NCBI GenBank assembly: GCA_003250475.1
Contig: QKGI01000074.1
Location: 1 to 64,000 of the forward strand
Source of the DNA: Bacteroidota bacterium
Lineage (GTDB): Bacteria > Bacteroidota > Bacteroidia > Bacteroidales > VadinHA17
Direction: 5' to 3'
DNA: 64,000 nt
Shown: piece by piece, positions 8,153-16,752 of the stretch
Layout: every line of letters starts with the position of its first letter
Numbering within the stretch: position 1 is the stretch's first letter
Translations under genes and position numbers: made by a program
Notes under the pieces: generated by a model
The model's database searches: none
The model's input: only the letters and a program-made list of their open reading frames with translations
Told to the model about the DNA's origin: nothing

Positions 8153-9772
8153 ATGCAAAAACTGTTATTGCTTGGTGATGAGGCTATTGCGCAGGCTGCT
8201 CTTGATGCGGGAATGAGTGGTATGTATGCCTATCCTGGCACCCCCTCTACCGAGATAATGGAGTATGTTCAGTCTTCAAAGCAGGCGGCATCAGGTAATG
8301 TTCATCAGGAATGGTCTTCGAATGAAAAGACGGCTACGGAAGCTGCCCTTGGCATGTCCTACGCAGGCAAGAGGGCAATGGTGGCAATGAAACATGTAGG
8401 ACTGAATGTTGCCGCTGATGCATTTATCAATTCTGCAGTAACGGGGGTAAACGGAGGTCTCGTTGTGGTCTCTGCTGATGATCCTTCAATGCATTCTTCG
8501 CAGAATGAGCAGGATTCACGATTCTACGGAAGTTTTGCCATGGTCCCGGTTATGGAACCGAGGAATCAGCAGGAAGCCTATGATATGATATTTGATGCCT
8601 TTGATCTCTCGGAGAGATACAGGCTGCCCGTATTGTTCCGCATCACCACAAGGCTCGCCCACTCGCGTGCAGCAGTTGTCTGCAGGCAGAAGAGAGAGCA
8701 GAATAGATTAACGCTCCCTTCGAATCCCCGCCAGTTCGTGCTTCTTCCTGCAATTGCCAGGAAGCAGTACAAGGCCCTTACATCGGAATATGAAAAGTTA
8801 CGTAATGATCCCACGATTGAAGGATACAACAGGCTGACTGCCGGCAAGGGTAGGGGCACAGGAATAATCACCTGTGGTATAGCTTTCAACTATCTTCTTG
8901 AGAATGTTGCAGAGAGTATTGACGACTACCATGTGTTGTCGGTAGCTGCTTATCCTGTCAACAGGGATTCCGTTGCACATCTTGTTGAAATGTGTGACAG
9001 GGTGCTGGTTCTCGAGGAAGGTTATCCTTTCATAGAGGCACAGCTGCGCGGGCTCCTTGACAGGGATGTAAAAGTGCTGGGACGTCTCGACGGAACAGTA
9101 CCGCGCGACGGGGAACTTAATCCCTCGATAGTTGCCTCTGCCCTGGGTCTCAGTCTTTCAGAAGGGAGGGAAGTGCCTGCGCTGGTGCGCCAGAGACCAC
9201 CCTCTTTCTGTAAGGGTTGCGGGCATGCTGATGTTTACTCGGCTCTTGCCGGGGTGATGGGAGAGTTCAGCCCGGGAAGAGTGTTTTCAGATATAGGTTG
9301 TTATACTCTCGGTGCCCTGCCACCATACAATATGGTTAACTCCTGCGTTGACATGGGCGCTTCGGTAACAATGGCGGTTGGTGCTGCAGATGCCGGCCTC
9401 TTTCCTGCTGTTGCAGTGATAGGGGATTCCACCTTCACCCACTCAGGCATGACCGGACTGCTCGATGCGGTAATAAAAAACTCTCCTGTAACGGTGATTA
9501 TCTCCGATAACTCGACTACCGGGATGACAGGCGGACAGAAATCACAGGCAACAGACAGGCTTGAAAATATCTGTCTCGGACTGGGTGTTGCCCGTGAACA
9601 CCTTCGCGTTATTGTGCCCCTGAAGAAGAATCATGAGGAGAACAAAGCGATAATACGCGACGAGCTTATTTATCAAGGACTGTCAGTTATCCTGGCCCGG
9701 AGAGAGTGTATCCAGACAGCCGCCCGAAATAAAAAGGCTGAAACGGCAAAAAAAAATAATACCGGCGAATAA
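8153..9772 (+). CDS. iorA: Indolepyruvate:ferredoxin oxidoreductase, alpha subunit (no C-terminal ferredoxin domain)
   Basis: 539 residues. It oxidatively decarboxylates aryl 2-oxo acids (indolepyruvate, phenylpyruvate) to aryl-CoA with ferredoxin as acceptor, during aromatic amino-acid fermentation or in reverse for synthesis. The N-terminal pyrimidine-binding domain starts with LLLGDEAIAQAA and AYPGTPSTEI. The TPP-binding half has CKGCGHADVYSAL and GDSTFTHSGMTGLLDA (from about residue 424) followed by DNSTTGMTGGQ. Classical archaeal IorA continues with a domain binding two [4Fe-4S] clusters; here the protein stops soon after RRECIQTAAR, so that domain is missing. I believe shortened forms occur in Bacteroidota. 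iorB follows after one base. Confidence 0.92.
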   Translation: MQKLLLLGDEAIAQAALDAGMSGMYAYPGTPSTEIMEYVQSSKQAASGNVHQEWSSNEKTATEAALGMSYAGKRAMVAMKHVGLNVAADAFINSAVTGVNGGLVVVSADDPSMHSSQNEQDSRFYGSFAMVPVMEPRNQQEAYDMIFDAFDLSERYRLPVLFRITTRLAHSRAAVVCRQKREQNRLTLPSNPRQFVLLPAIARKQYKALTSEYEKLRNDPTIEGYNRLTAGKGRGTGIITCGIAFNYLLENVAESIDDYHVLSVAAYPVNRDSVAHLVEMCDRVLVLEEGYPFIEAQLRGLLDRDVKVLGRLDGTVPRDGELNPSIVASALGLSLSEGREVPALVRQRPPSFCKGCGHADVYSALAGVMGEFSPGRVFSDIGCYTLGALPPYNMVNSCVDMGASVTMAVGAADAGLFPAVAVIGDSTFTHSGMTGLLDAVIKNSPVTVIISDNSTTGMTGGQKSQATDRLENICLGLGVAREHLRVIVPLKKNHEENKAIIRDELIYQGLSVILARRECIQTAARNKKAETAKKNNTGE

Positions 9773-9773
9773 G

Positions 9774-10352
9774 ATGAAATGTGACATAATACTGGCAGGC
9801 GTAGGGGGTCAGGGGATCCTCACCATTGCAGCCACCATTGGTCTTGCAGCTGTTGAGAGGAATCTCTCTTTGAAACAGTCGGAGGTACACGGGATGAGCC
9901 AGAGAGGTGGTGATGTGCAGTCGCACCTGAGACTATCCGACAGCGAGATACATTCTGATCTCATCCCGCAGGGCAAGGCTGACCTTATTATCAGTGTTGA
10001 ACCGATGGAGGCATTGCGTTACCTTCCATGGCTGGGCCCTGATGGCTGGATAGTTACAAGCAAAGTACCGTATATCAATATTCCGGATTATCCGGAAACA
10101 GATGATATAATGACCGAACTGGAGAAAACTGCAAATTCTGTTGTGCTTGACGCTGACATGATCGCCAGGGACCTGGGGTCGTCAAAATCAGGCAACATGG
10201 TTATCCTGGGTGCCGCTTCAAAATTCATTTCGATCCCGTTTGAGGTGCTTGAGAATGCGGTAAGGAAGCTCTTCGAAAGAAAGGGGGAAGAGGTAGTCAT
10301 GCTTAACCTGAGAGCTCTGCGTGCAGGAAGAGAGGCAGCAGCCGGGCGATAA
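9774..10352 (+). CDS. iorB: Indolepyruvate:ferredoxin oxidoreductase, beta subunit
   Basis: 192 residues, the usual size for the gamma-type subunit of 2-oxoacid:ferredoxin oxidoreductases. It carries the family signature GVGGQGILTIA at residues 8-18 and SEVHGMSQRGGDVQSHLR at about 42-59, which are typical of IorB. It starts one base after the iorA stop codon and is certainly its partner in the cytoplasm. A GC-rich hairpin follows about 13 bases beyond the stop. No ferredoxin gene lies next to the pair, although the alpha subunit here has lost its own iron-sulfur domain. Confidence 0.93.
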   Translation: MKCDIILAGVGGQGILTIAATIGLAAVERNLSLKQSEVHGMSQRGGDVQSHLRLSDSEIHSDLIPQGKADLIISVEPMEALRYLPWLGPDGWIVTSKVPYINIPDYPETDDIMTELEKTANSVVLDADMIARDLGSSKSGNMVILGAASKFISIPFEVLENAVRKLFERKGEEVVMLNLRALRAGREAAAGR

Positions 10353-10364
10353 AAGACGAAACAA

Positions 10365-10385
10365 GTCCCGGCACAAGGCCGGGAC
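10365..10385. terminator. GC-rich hairpin between convergent iorB and ssb
   Basis: An eight-base perfect stem (GTCCCGGC paired with GCCGGGAC) around a five-base loop, directly after iorB. It has no T-run on either side, so it may be a weak or factor-dependent terminator, or a 3'-end stabilising structure. Confidence 0.4.
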
Positions 10386-10430
10386 CTGACAGCGAGACTA
10401 CGGTGCCACACTCAGCCCTTACCGCCTGTC

Positions 10431-10895
10431 CTACGATGATTTGCCTTTCGTTTTACCGTTACGCAGGGCGGATTCACCGGCAACAGTGAGACCGTCAGAA
10501 CACTCCTCGCCATGAGCATCAGGCTCAGGATCATCGCCGTCACTGAACTCCCGTGTCTTTCCTCCCGAGCCAAGTAAAACCATGTCTGATGCCACTATAT
10601 CCGTAACATTTCTCTGCATCCCGTTCTTGTCAGTATAGGAGTGGTAGTTAATCCTTCCTTCAATGCAGACCTCCCTGCCTTTCCTGAGAAACTTCGAAGT
10701 CAGCTCAGCCAGTCCGTTCCAGGCAACGATACTGTGCCATGTGGTTTCGTCAGTTTTTGTGCCGTCGGCACTCTTGTAACTTTCCCTGGTTGCCAGGCTG
10801 AAATGCGCAACCTTCTTACCGCTTTCCAGCGTCCTTATTTCCGGATCCTGTCCGAGACGACCGATCAGTTGTACTTTGTTTCTTAATGTGTTCAT
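10431..10895 (-). CDS. ssb: Single-stranded DNA-binding protein lacking the acidic C-terminal tip
   Basis: 154 residues. The OB-fold (about residues 1-112) is a clear SSB: NKVQLIGRLGQDPEIR, then WHSIVAWNGLAELTSKFLRKG and EGRINYHSYTDKNG. The tail is acidic around residues 118-135 but the protein ends basic and polar (NGKTKGKSS), without the DDDIPF-type tip that housekeeping SSBs use to recruit replication and repair proteins. This suggests a second SSB paralogue rather than the main replicative one, or an alternative tail. It is monocistronic and divergent from the zinc-ribbon gene. Confidence 0.9.
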   Translation of the reverse strand: MNTLRNKVQLIGRLGQDPEIRTLESGKKVAHFSLATRESYKSADGTKTDETTWHSIVAWNGLAELTSKFLRKGREVCIEGRINYHSYTDKNGMQRNVTDIVASDMVLLGSGGKTREFSDGDDPEPDAHGEECSDGLTVAGESALRNGKTKGKSS

Positions 10896-11008
10896 GGTCT
10901 TTCAGTTTAAATTGATATTAGGTTTATGCCTCAAAGGTGCACCCTCCCCGGCAACTGATCCGGTTGATAAGCAATTCTATTCATTTGGCAGTCGTTTATA
11001 TCCGTTTG

Positions 11009-11018
11009 AAAACGTTTT
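11009..11018. promoter_or_regulatory. Palindrome AAAACGTTTT between divergent genes
   Basis: A perfect ten-base palindrome about 90 bases upstream of the zinc-ribbon gene and about 115 bases upstream of ssb. It could be an operator half-site pair, but there is no independent support and AT-rich palindromes arise by chance. Confidence 0.2.
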
Positions 11019-11100
11019 TAATCATCATTATCAGTTTGATATAGGATCTCAGTAAAAGGGGCTGTTTTAAAATTTCTTACCTTTATAGAAATTATACGCT

Positions 11101-11481
11101 GTGGAAAGAGTATGTCTTGACTGCGGAGCGAAGCTCCTTGGCCGGTCTGATAAGAAATTCTGTTCCGACCAGTGCCGCAATAACTATAACAACCGTATCA
11201 ACCGCGATCAGAACAATTATGTAAGGAATGTCCATGCCCTGTTAAGACGTAACAGGAAGATCCTATCAGACCTTTTCGAGGCAGGGTTTCACAGGATACA
11301 CCGTGATGCGTTGCTTGCCCAGGGCTATAACTTCACTTTCTGTACCCATATAGTAGAGACACGTGATGGAATACTATGGTCCTACTGTTTCGAATATGGA
11401 TTCAGGGAGGCTGGCAGGGGTTATCTCGAGCTGCAGAAGTGCAGCAGCTATCTTGAGCAGTATCCAGGTGAGGAGATATGA
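11101..11481 (+). CDS. Small zinc-ribbon protein, unknown function
   Basis: 126 residues with a GTG start. The N-terminus has a CxxC-x12-CxxxC zinc-binding pattern (Cys5, Cys8, Cys21, Cys25; KKFCSDQCRNNYNNR). Short proteins with this exact start are frequent in Bacteroidota and usually annotated as hypothetical or DUF2116-like zinc-ribbon proteins. The rest is a mixed alpha/beta region with two aromatic stretches (FTFCTHIVETRDGILWSYC). A TACCTTTA box at 11078-11085 may be its promoter element. It is probably cytoplasmic; a nucleic-acid-binding role is only a guess from the ribbon. Confidence 0.75.
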   Translation: MERVCLDCGAKLLGRSDKKFCSDQCRNNYNNRINRDQNNYVRNVHALLRRNRKILSDLFEAGFHRIHRDALLAQGYNFTFCTHIVETRDGILWSYCFEYGFREAGRGYLELQKCSSYLEQYPGEEI

Positions 11482-11636
11482 GGTCAGGAAACAGCGTGTG
11501 GTGCAACATGCCGGAAGACCTGAACAGACAGCCGGTCATGCTGTTTCACAACCTCACCACCCTCAGCCTGGCTGCGGAAATCCTTTCCCGTTATTCCAGG
11601 ACAGGACATTTGGACGGGATAAATGTTTATTTTTGA
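11478..11636 (+). CDS. Possible small ORF coupled to the zinc-ribbon gene
   Basis: A 52-codon open frame that begins at an ATG overlapping the TGA stop of the zinc-ribbon gene (ATGA arrangement), starts MRSGNSVWCNMPEDL and ends DGINVYF. It would fill the space before the TlpA-like gene, leaving only 19 bases. The overlap is what one expects of translational coupling, but the ORF is short, has no recognised relative, and coding potential cannot be shown here. It may be chance. Confidence 0.3.
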   Translation: MRSGNSVWCNMPEDLNRQPVMLFHNLTTLSLAAEILSRYSRTGHLDGINVYF

Positions 11637-11655
11637 GCCTTAAATCAGAACTGAA

Positions 11656-12186
11656 ATGAGAAGGATTATTGTTACTGCTGCCGCCTCCCTGATTATCCTG
11701 TCTGTATTTTCCCAGGATAAGCCTGTTTATGAAAACGGATACCTGGTGAAGGTTGGGGATAAAGCACCTGATTTCACCATCACCAAAGCCGGAGGAGAGA
11801 CTTTACAGCTTTCTGACCTGAAAGGTAAGGTCGTCATGCTCCAGTTCACTGCCAGCTGGTGCAGTGTATGCCGTAAGGAGATGCCGTTTATCGAGGATGA
11901 GATTTGGTTGCCGGGCAAAGAAAAGGGGCTGGTTCTCCTGGGTATTGACCGTGATGAACCTGAAGAAACTGTTTTGAAATTCGGAAAAGATATGAAAATA
12001 ACATACCCCCTGGTTCTCGACCCGGGGGCAGATATTTTTGGGCTTTTTGCTCAGAAAGAGGCCGGCGTTACCCGGAATGTTATCATTGACCGGGACGGGA
12101 AGATCATCTTTCTGACCCGCCTGTTTGATCGTGAAGAGTTTGACAGGATGAAGGAGGTCATTTTCGCCGAACTTGACAAAAAGTAA
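11656..12186 (+). CDS. TlpA-like periplasmic thioredoxin-fold protein
   Basis: 176 residues with a signal peptide (about 1-20, ending VFSQ). The AhpC/TSA-TlpA domain spans about 33-175: VGDKAPDFTI, then the redox motif WCSVC with Cys69 and Cys72 in FTASWCSVCRKEMPFIE, then ITYPLVLDP and VTRNVIIDRDGKI, all typical of the family. It should reduce or isomerise disulfides, or feed reductant to cytochrome maturation or an unknown partner, in the periplasm. No cytochrome biogenesis genes are adjacent. The following barrel gene has its own 94-base leader. Confidence 0.88.
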   Translation: MRRIIVTAAASLIILSVFSQDKPVYENGYLVKVGDKAPDFTITKAGGETLQLSDLKGKVVMLQFTASWCSVCRKEMPFIEDEIWLPGKEKGLVLLGIDRDEPEETVLKFGKDMKITYPLVLDPGADIFGLFAQKEAGVTRNVIIDRDGKIIFLTRLFDREEFDRMKEVIFAELDKK

Positions 12187-12280
12187 AAAAAAAGCACACA
12201 TTTGGCCAAATTCTGCAACCTTTGGCAACTTCTTACGTTTATTTCAACGACTACTGTTCTATTAACTAAATTCGATAGAA

Positions 12281-12898
12281 ATGAAAAAGATTATTGTCAT
12301 TCTTCTTACACTGATTCTGGCCGCACCGATCTATTCACAGGTGAAATTTGGCATTAAGGCCGGGGCCAGCACTGATTTTACATTCACAGACCAGACTCTT
12401 CAGGGTACCGATTTCGAGGTGGTACTTCAGAATGCTAAAAGTGCAGAATGGGGATTTCAGGGAGGTATATTCATGCGTGCCACGTTTGCAGGGCTTTATC
12501 TTCAGCCGGAACTTCTTCTCGCCACAGCAACAAACTCGGTAACCTATGAGGATGTTGAGGCAGGAGGAGCTGCAGTTGTTTACAATCAGAAGTTTAATAA
12601 GCTGAATATCCCTGTATTGCTTGGATTTAAGCTCGGGCCTATCAGGATAAATGCCGGGCCGGCTGCTTCAGTGATGATCACTGATCCCAAGGAAATCATT
12701 GATGGTGCCACTTACAAGCGCGCCACCTTCGGTTATCAGGCAGGTCTTGGCCTGGACCTGTTCAAGAAACTTACGCTTGATGTCAGGTATGAAGGCAATC
12801 TCAACCAGTTCGGAAACGAGATCACCGTTCTCGGAGAGACATTCACACTTGATGACAGGACTGGTGCGCTGCTGGTACATGTCGGCCTGATATTCTGA
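12281..12898 (+). CDS. Outer-membrane beta-barrel protein (PorT/OmpX-like size class)
   Basis: 205 residues. The signal peptide is about 1-19 (ending PIYSQ) and the mature protein begins KFGIKAGAS, the typical first strand of the 'outer membrane protein beta-barrel domain' family of Bacteroidota. The rest has alternating strands: GFQGGIFMRATFAGLYLQPE, LNIPVLLGFKLGPIRINAGP, FGYQAGLGLDLF and a final aromatic-ended strand (GLIF). It probably forms an eight- or ten-stranded barrel; the cargo or function is unknown. It is followed by a strong intrinsic terminator. Confidence 0.82.
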   Translation: MKKIIVILLTLILAAPIYSQVKFGIKAGASTDFTFTDQTLQGTDFEVVLQNAKSAEWGFQGGIFMRATFAGLYLQPELLLATATNSVTYEDVEAGGAAVVYNQKFNKLNIPVLLGFKLGPIRINAGPAASVMITDPKEIIDGATYKRATFGYQAGLGLDLFKKLTLDVRYEGNLNQFGNEITVLGETFTLDDRTGALLVHVGLIF

Positions 12899-12919
12899 TG
12901 ACGATACTATATAAAAGAG

Positions 12920-12952
12920 CTCTTCCGGTTCCTGCCGGAGGAGTTTTTTTTT
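12920..12952 (+). terminator. Intrinsic terminator after the outer-membrane barrel gene
   Basis: A nine-base-pair stem with one G-T pair (CTCTTCCGG with CCGGAGGAG), a six-base loop and a run of nine T, beginning 22 bases after the stop codon. Confidence 0.88.
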
Positions 12953-12983
12953 ATTTTTACGGAAGTATGTGAGTTATTGACCG

Positions 12984-14450
12984 ATGCTTCTGGCGGGAGA
13001 TATATTCTCGGTTCTTAAAAATGTACTGGTCGTTATCTACCTTATCACGATCTTTTCCATCTGTCTTATGATCGTGTTTGAGAACAGGAACCCGGTAAAG
13101 ACCCTCTCTTGGCTTTTGGTGATTATGTTTATACCTGTTGCGGGGGTCATCACTTATGTCTTTTTTGGTAGGAATTACCGTAAGCAGAAGATCTACAGCC
13201 GTAAAAGCCTTGCTGACAGTGTCAGGCTTACGGATCATGTTGACAGGCAGGTAAGCCTGCTCCACAAGGTGCTGGCAGTTGAGAGTGAGGCAGTCCGGTC
13301 GAAGGAGCACCTCATTCACCTCATGCTTAACAATAACAGGTCGCTTCTCACCTTAAACAACAGGATTGACCTCCTCGTCAATGGCAAGGAGGCCTTCCCG
13401 GCCATGCTTGATGCAATTGCCTCAGCCGGAAAATTCATCCACCTTGAGATCTACCGCCTGGAACCCGATACCCTTGGAACGGAGTTTCGGGAGTTGATGA
13501 AGAGAAAAGCCGGTGAGGGAGTGAAGGTCAGGGTGGTTTATGATGATGTAGGCAGCTGGAATATACACAAAACTTATATCAGGGATATGAGGGAAGCCGG
13601 GGTCGAAATTTATCCTTTCATGCCGGTTAGGTTCCCTGCCTTTTCAAGCAAGATCAACTATCGTAACCACAGAAAAATCCTTGTTGTCGACGGAAGGGAG
13701 GGATTTGTCGGGGGACTAAACATTGCTGATAAATACATACACGGATTACCCGGACTGGGGCCATGGGTGGATACCCACCTGAGGCTGACAGGAGAGGCAG
13801 TGGCGGCACTCGACAGGGTCTTTGTCGATGACTGGAACTTCGTGAGCGGAGAGAAGCTTCAACCCGGGACATACGTTGAAAATACAGTAAAGACAGGAAA
13901 CAGGTGCCTTGTGCAGGTAGCCTCCAGCGGTCCGGATACAGACTGGGCTACGATCATGCAGGTCTACTTCTCAGCCATTGCCACGGCGAAAACTTCGATC
14001 TATCTGACGTCCCCATATTTCAGCCCAGACGAGAGCCTGCTGACCGCTCTTAAGACAGCAGCCCTCAGCGGCGTGGATGTAAGAATGATCTTTCCCAAGT
14101 ATTCAGACTCAATCATTGCAAACTGGAACACCCGTTCTTATATAAGTGAGCTACTTGAAGCAGGCGTAAGGATATTCCTTTATGAGAATGGGTTTATACA
14201 TTCAAAATACCTGCTTGTCGATAACGTGTTTTCTTCGGTAGGGTCCCCTAATGTCGATGTTCGAAGTTTTGACCTTGACTTTGAGGTTACTGCCCTGGTA
14301 TATGATGAAGAATTCGCGTTCCGGCTCGGAGTGCTTTTTAATGAGGATCTGAAGAACTGCAGTGAGGTGACTCTGCAGCAATGGTTGAAGAGAAAGAAAG
14401 GAGACAGGTATAAAGAGTCCCTGGCACGTATATTCGGTCCTCTTTATTAA
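12984..14450 (+). CDS. cls: Cardiolipin synthase (phospholipase D family)
   Basis: 488 residues. It condenses two phosphatidylglycerol molecules to cardiolipin at the inner membrane. Two N-terminal transmembrane helices (about 10-30 and 40-60) precede two phospholipase D domains, each with an HxKxxxxD motif: H229, K231, D236 in HRKILVVDG, and H406, K408, D413 in HSKYLLVDN followed by SVGSPN. Length and order fit bacterial Cls. The mltG gene follows after 11 bases in the same direction, so both envelope genes are probably cotranscribed. Confidence 0.93.
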   Translation: MLLAGDIFSVLKNVLVVIYLITIFSICLMIVFENRNPVKTLSWLLVIMFIPVAGVITYVFFGRNYRKQKIYSRKSLADSVRLTDHVDRQVSLLHKVLAVESEAVRSKEHLIHLMLNNNRSLLTLNNRIDLLVNGKEAFPAMLDAIASAGKFIHLEIYRLEPDTLGTEFRELMKRKAGEGVKVRVVYDDVGSWNIHKTYIRDMREAGVEIYPFMPVRFPAFSSKINYRNHRKILVVDGREGFVGGLNIADKYIHGLPGLGPWVDTHLRLTGEAVAALDRVFVDDWNFVSGEKLQPGTYVENTVKTGNRCLVQVASSGPDTDWATIMQVYFSAIATAKTSIYLTSPYFSPDESLLTALKTAALSGVDVRMIFPKYSDSIIANWNTRSYISELLEAGVRIFLYENGFIHSKYLLVDNVFSSVGSPNVDVRSFDLDFEVTALVYDEEFAFRLGVLFNEDLKNCSEVTLQQWLKRKKGDRYKESLARIFGPLY

Positions 14451-14461
14451 ATTCGCACCCG

Positions 14462-15487
14462 ATGAAAAAAATAAAACTTGCCTTACTGCTAATAGTCATC
14501 TCAGCATTTCTTGTGTGCTCTGTTATTCTCTGGGCTGTTGCTTTCAGGGCAAATGTCAGTGCAGATGCTCCTGTCAGGATAACGGTATCTACCGGATGCA
14601 CATTTGAGGGCCTGAGGGATACACTGGAAAGTTCAGGTGTTTTAAAGAATGAACACACCTTCTTAATCACATCAGGTCTGAAGTCATTTAAAGGTAATAT
14701 CAGGCCCGGATCATATCTTATTAAACCGGGTATGAGTAATAACAAAATTATCAACCTGTTGCGGTCAGGCATGCAAACACCGGTGAATGTTACTTTCAAC
14801 AACATTCGGACCCTTGATGAGCTTGCCGGTGTTGTCGGCCGTCAGATTGAAGCAGATTCAGCGTCACTGTCAGCTTTCCTTACTGATCAAGAAAACTATG
14901 AGGCAGATGGATTTGAACGGCAGACAGTCATCTCTGTCTTCATACCTGACACATATGAGGTTTACTGGTCGCTCGATGCCCGGGGTTTCTATCGTCGCAT
15001 GCTTAAGGAGTACAGGGCATACTGGAATAAGGAGCGTAAAGAAAAGGCAGAGGAAAAAGGCCTTACACCGGTTGAAGTATCCGTACTGGCCTCCATTGTT
15101 GATGAGGAGGTCTCCAGGCAGGATGAGAAGCCACGGATAGCCGGTGTTTATCTCAACAGACTCAGGCAGGGAATTCCCCTTCAGGCCGACCCGACGGTCA
15201 AATTCGCCGTCAATGACTTCACTATCAGGAGGGTCCTCAACAAACACCTGGAATTCGATTCCCCTTACAATACATATCTTTACAGCGGGTTGCCTCCAGG
15301 TCCGATCAGGTGTCCCTCAAAATCGGGTCTCGAAGCCGTACTTAACGCCGAGAAGCATGAATATCTCTTCTTTGTTGCACGGCCTGATGGTTCTGGCTAC
15401 CATCATTTTTCACGAACCCTGGCCGAACACAACAGGTATGCAGCAGAATACAGGCGTGAGTTAAACAAGAGGAGAATATACAGGTAA
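14462..15487 (+). CDS. mltG: Endolytic murein transglycosylase MltG
   Basis: 341 residues with one N-terminal transmembrane helix (about 7-28). It cleaves nascent peptidoglycan glycan strands and is thought to set strand length. The YceG/MltG domain shows SVLASIVDEEVSR with the catalytic-region Glu, AGVYLNRLRQGIPLQADPTV, SPYNTYLYSGLPPGPI and the C-terminal YHHFSRTLAEHN. In the catalytic segment the usual E-K-E-T is D-E-E-V, which keeps the second Glu. It lies 11 bases after cls and converges on a glycosyltransferase gene. Confidence 0.93.
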   Translation: MKKIKLALLLIVISAFLVCSVILWAVAFRANVSADAPVRITVSTGCTFEGLRDTLESSGVLKNEHTFLITSGLKSFKGNIRPGSYLIKPGMSNNKIINLLRSGMQTPVNVTFNNIRTLDELAGVVGRQIEADSASLSAFLTDQENYEADGFERQTVISVFIPDTYEVYWSLDARGFYRRMLKEYRAYWNKERKEKAEEKGLTPVEVSVLASIVDEEVSRQDEKPRIAGVYLNRLRQGIPLQADPTVKFAVNDFTIRRVLNKHLEFDSPYNTYLYSGLPPGPIRCPSKSGLEAVLNAEKHEYLFFVARPDGSGYHHFSRTLAEHNRYAAEYRRELNKRRIYR

Positions 15488-15503
15488 TAAAACCGTTGAC
15501 CGG

Positions 15504-16649
15504 CTACTCCTGTTCGTAGGAGTTGAGGGTCTCTACTATCATCCTGGCATTGACATTATTGTCGGCAACTTCATGTAACACTGTCTTCCGGCTGCTCTTC
15601 ATGTCAGCAGTGAATTCCTCTTTCATAAGCCGGTCGGTCAGGCTTAACCATTCATCACGGTTTAAAGCGACATGACACAGGCTCTCAAGATTTGTTCCTG
15701 CCACAACTTCGCCGGAGGTGATCACATGCCTGCCTCCACAGAGGGCGTTGATCAGTTTCAGCTTCATGCCGGTGGGCTGAGAAGCATTGAGCAGACACAC
15801 CTGTGCGTTGGCAATCAGTTCGCCCATCTGTCTCATGGAAGGATCCGGCACTATCTCCACATGGTTGAGAACAGAGGCCATTCTGAATATCTCCGAAGAG
15901 GGACGCTTGCCGGCTACAATAGTCCTGAATTTCCAGTACGGAGCAAGCTCTTTAAGTATATAGGAGGCAGCGGCATTGTTTTCGGCAGTTGAGAAGTCAC
16001 TGTGAAGCAGTACATAATCACCCATACCGCTGGCAGACATGCACTCGTTGCCGGGATGAAAAGGACCCACGAAAAGCACATTGTTATACCTGGACCTGAA
16101 ATATTCCGTATCGCCCGGAGAGATGGAAAGGAGATAGGTTGCGTTAAGCAATTTGGGCTCATACCGCTCCAGTTTCCTGGCCTCTATATTGTAGAAAAGC
16201 TTCCGCAAAGGATTCTTGTCGTTGGATGCAAGATTGCGATAATATATATGTTCAATATTGTGTGTGCGCACCATTTTTATCCGATCAGCAAGTGCAGGAT
16301 GATCAAGGAAATGGGTGGTATGCAGACCTTCAAAGATTATAGGATTTTTGTCAGCCAGCAGGTTTTTCAGGAGCAGATCGTTTTTTCGTGAAAGGATTAT
16401 GAAGGGTTCTGTGCTGAAAAAATGAAAGAAGTTAAGTTCACGCCTGTAATAATGCACCCTCAGACACTCCCGCTCCAGTGTTCTCGACCGGCTTCGCCCG
16501 TAACAGAAGCAGTGGAGAATTATTCCTATTCCCTGCTGTTTCAGGGCTAAAATCTTGTAAAAAACATCCATGACACCTCCGTAATCAGGCGGGTAAGGAA
16601 CGTTGAAGCTGATCAGGTGGACTACTTTTTTATCCGGAGATATGCTCAT
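15504..16649 (-). CDS. GT-B-type glycosyltransferase
   Basis: About 381 residues from the Met at 16649 (MSISPDKK); an in-frame Met seven codons upstream (16670) is possible but less typical. The N-terminal Rossmann half begins VVHLISFNVPYPPDYGGVMD, the common opening of GT4-like enzymes, and the C-terminal half has NAQVCLLNASQPTGMKLKLI and GGRHVITS, a degenerate version of the nucleotide-sugar-binding loop. It probably transfers a sugar onto a lipid or polysaccharide precursor in the cytoplasm. It is divergent from another glycosyltransferase, so the two may serve one surface-glycan pathway; acceptor and donor are unknown. Confidence 0.78.
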   Translation of the reverse strand: MSISPDKKVVHLISFNVPYPPDYGGVMDVFYKILALKQQGIGIILHCFCYGRSRSRTLERECLRVHYYRRELNFFHFFSTEPFIILSRKNDLLLKNLLADKNPIIFEGLHTTHFLDHPALADRIKMVRTHNIEHIYYRNLASNDKNPLRKLFYNIEARKLERYEPKLLNATYLLSISPGDTEYFRSRYNNVLFVGPFHPGNECMSASGMGDYVLLHSDFSTAENNAAASYILKELAPYWKFRTIVAGKRPSSEIFRMASVLNHVEIVPDPSMRQMGELIANAQVCLLNASQPTGMKLKLINALCGGRHVITSGEVVAGTNLESLCHVALNRDEWLSLTDRLMKEEFTADMKSSRKTVLHEVADNNVNARMIVETLNSYEQE

Positions 16650-16686
16650 CGTATCGATAACAATGCACAAACATAATTAAAAAAAA

Positions 16687-16694
16687 TACTTTTG
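16687..16694 (+). promoter_or_regulatory. TAnnTTTG -7 box for glycosyltransferase gene
   Basis: TACTTTTG matches the Bacteroidota -7 consensus exactly, 58 bases before the preferred start of the downstream glycosyltransferase. I see no clear TTTG at the -33 spacing. Confidence 0.5.
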
Positions 16695-16752
16695 TATCTT
16701 CATTCTCCGGCAATGGCTACGTTTATTGTTATTATCATATTGTAAACTGAAA

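Noticed and set aside
11363-11659. 98-codon ORF overlapping the zinc-ribbon gene
   Set aside because: Out of frame with the conserved gene and low-complexity in composition; a shadow.
12201-12241. TTTG and TACGTTTA elements before the outer-membrane barrel gene
   Set aside because: The spacings (9 or 29 bases) do not match the usual promoter geometry.
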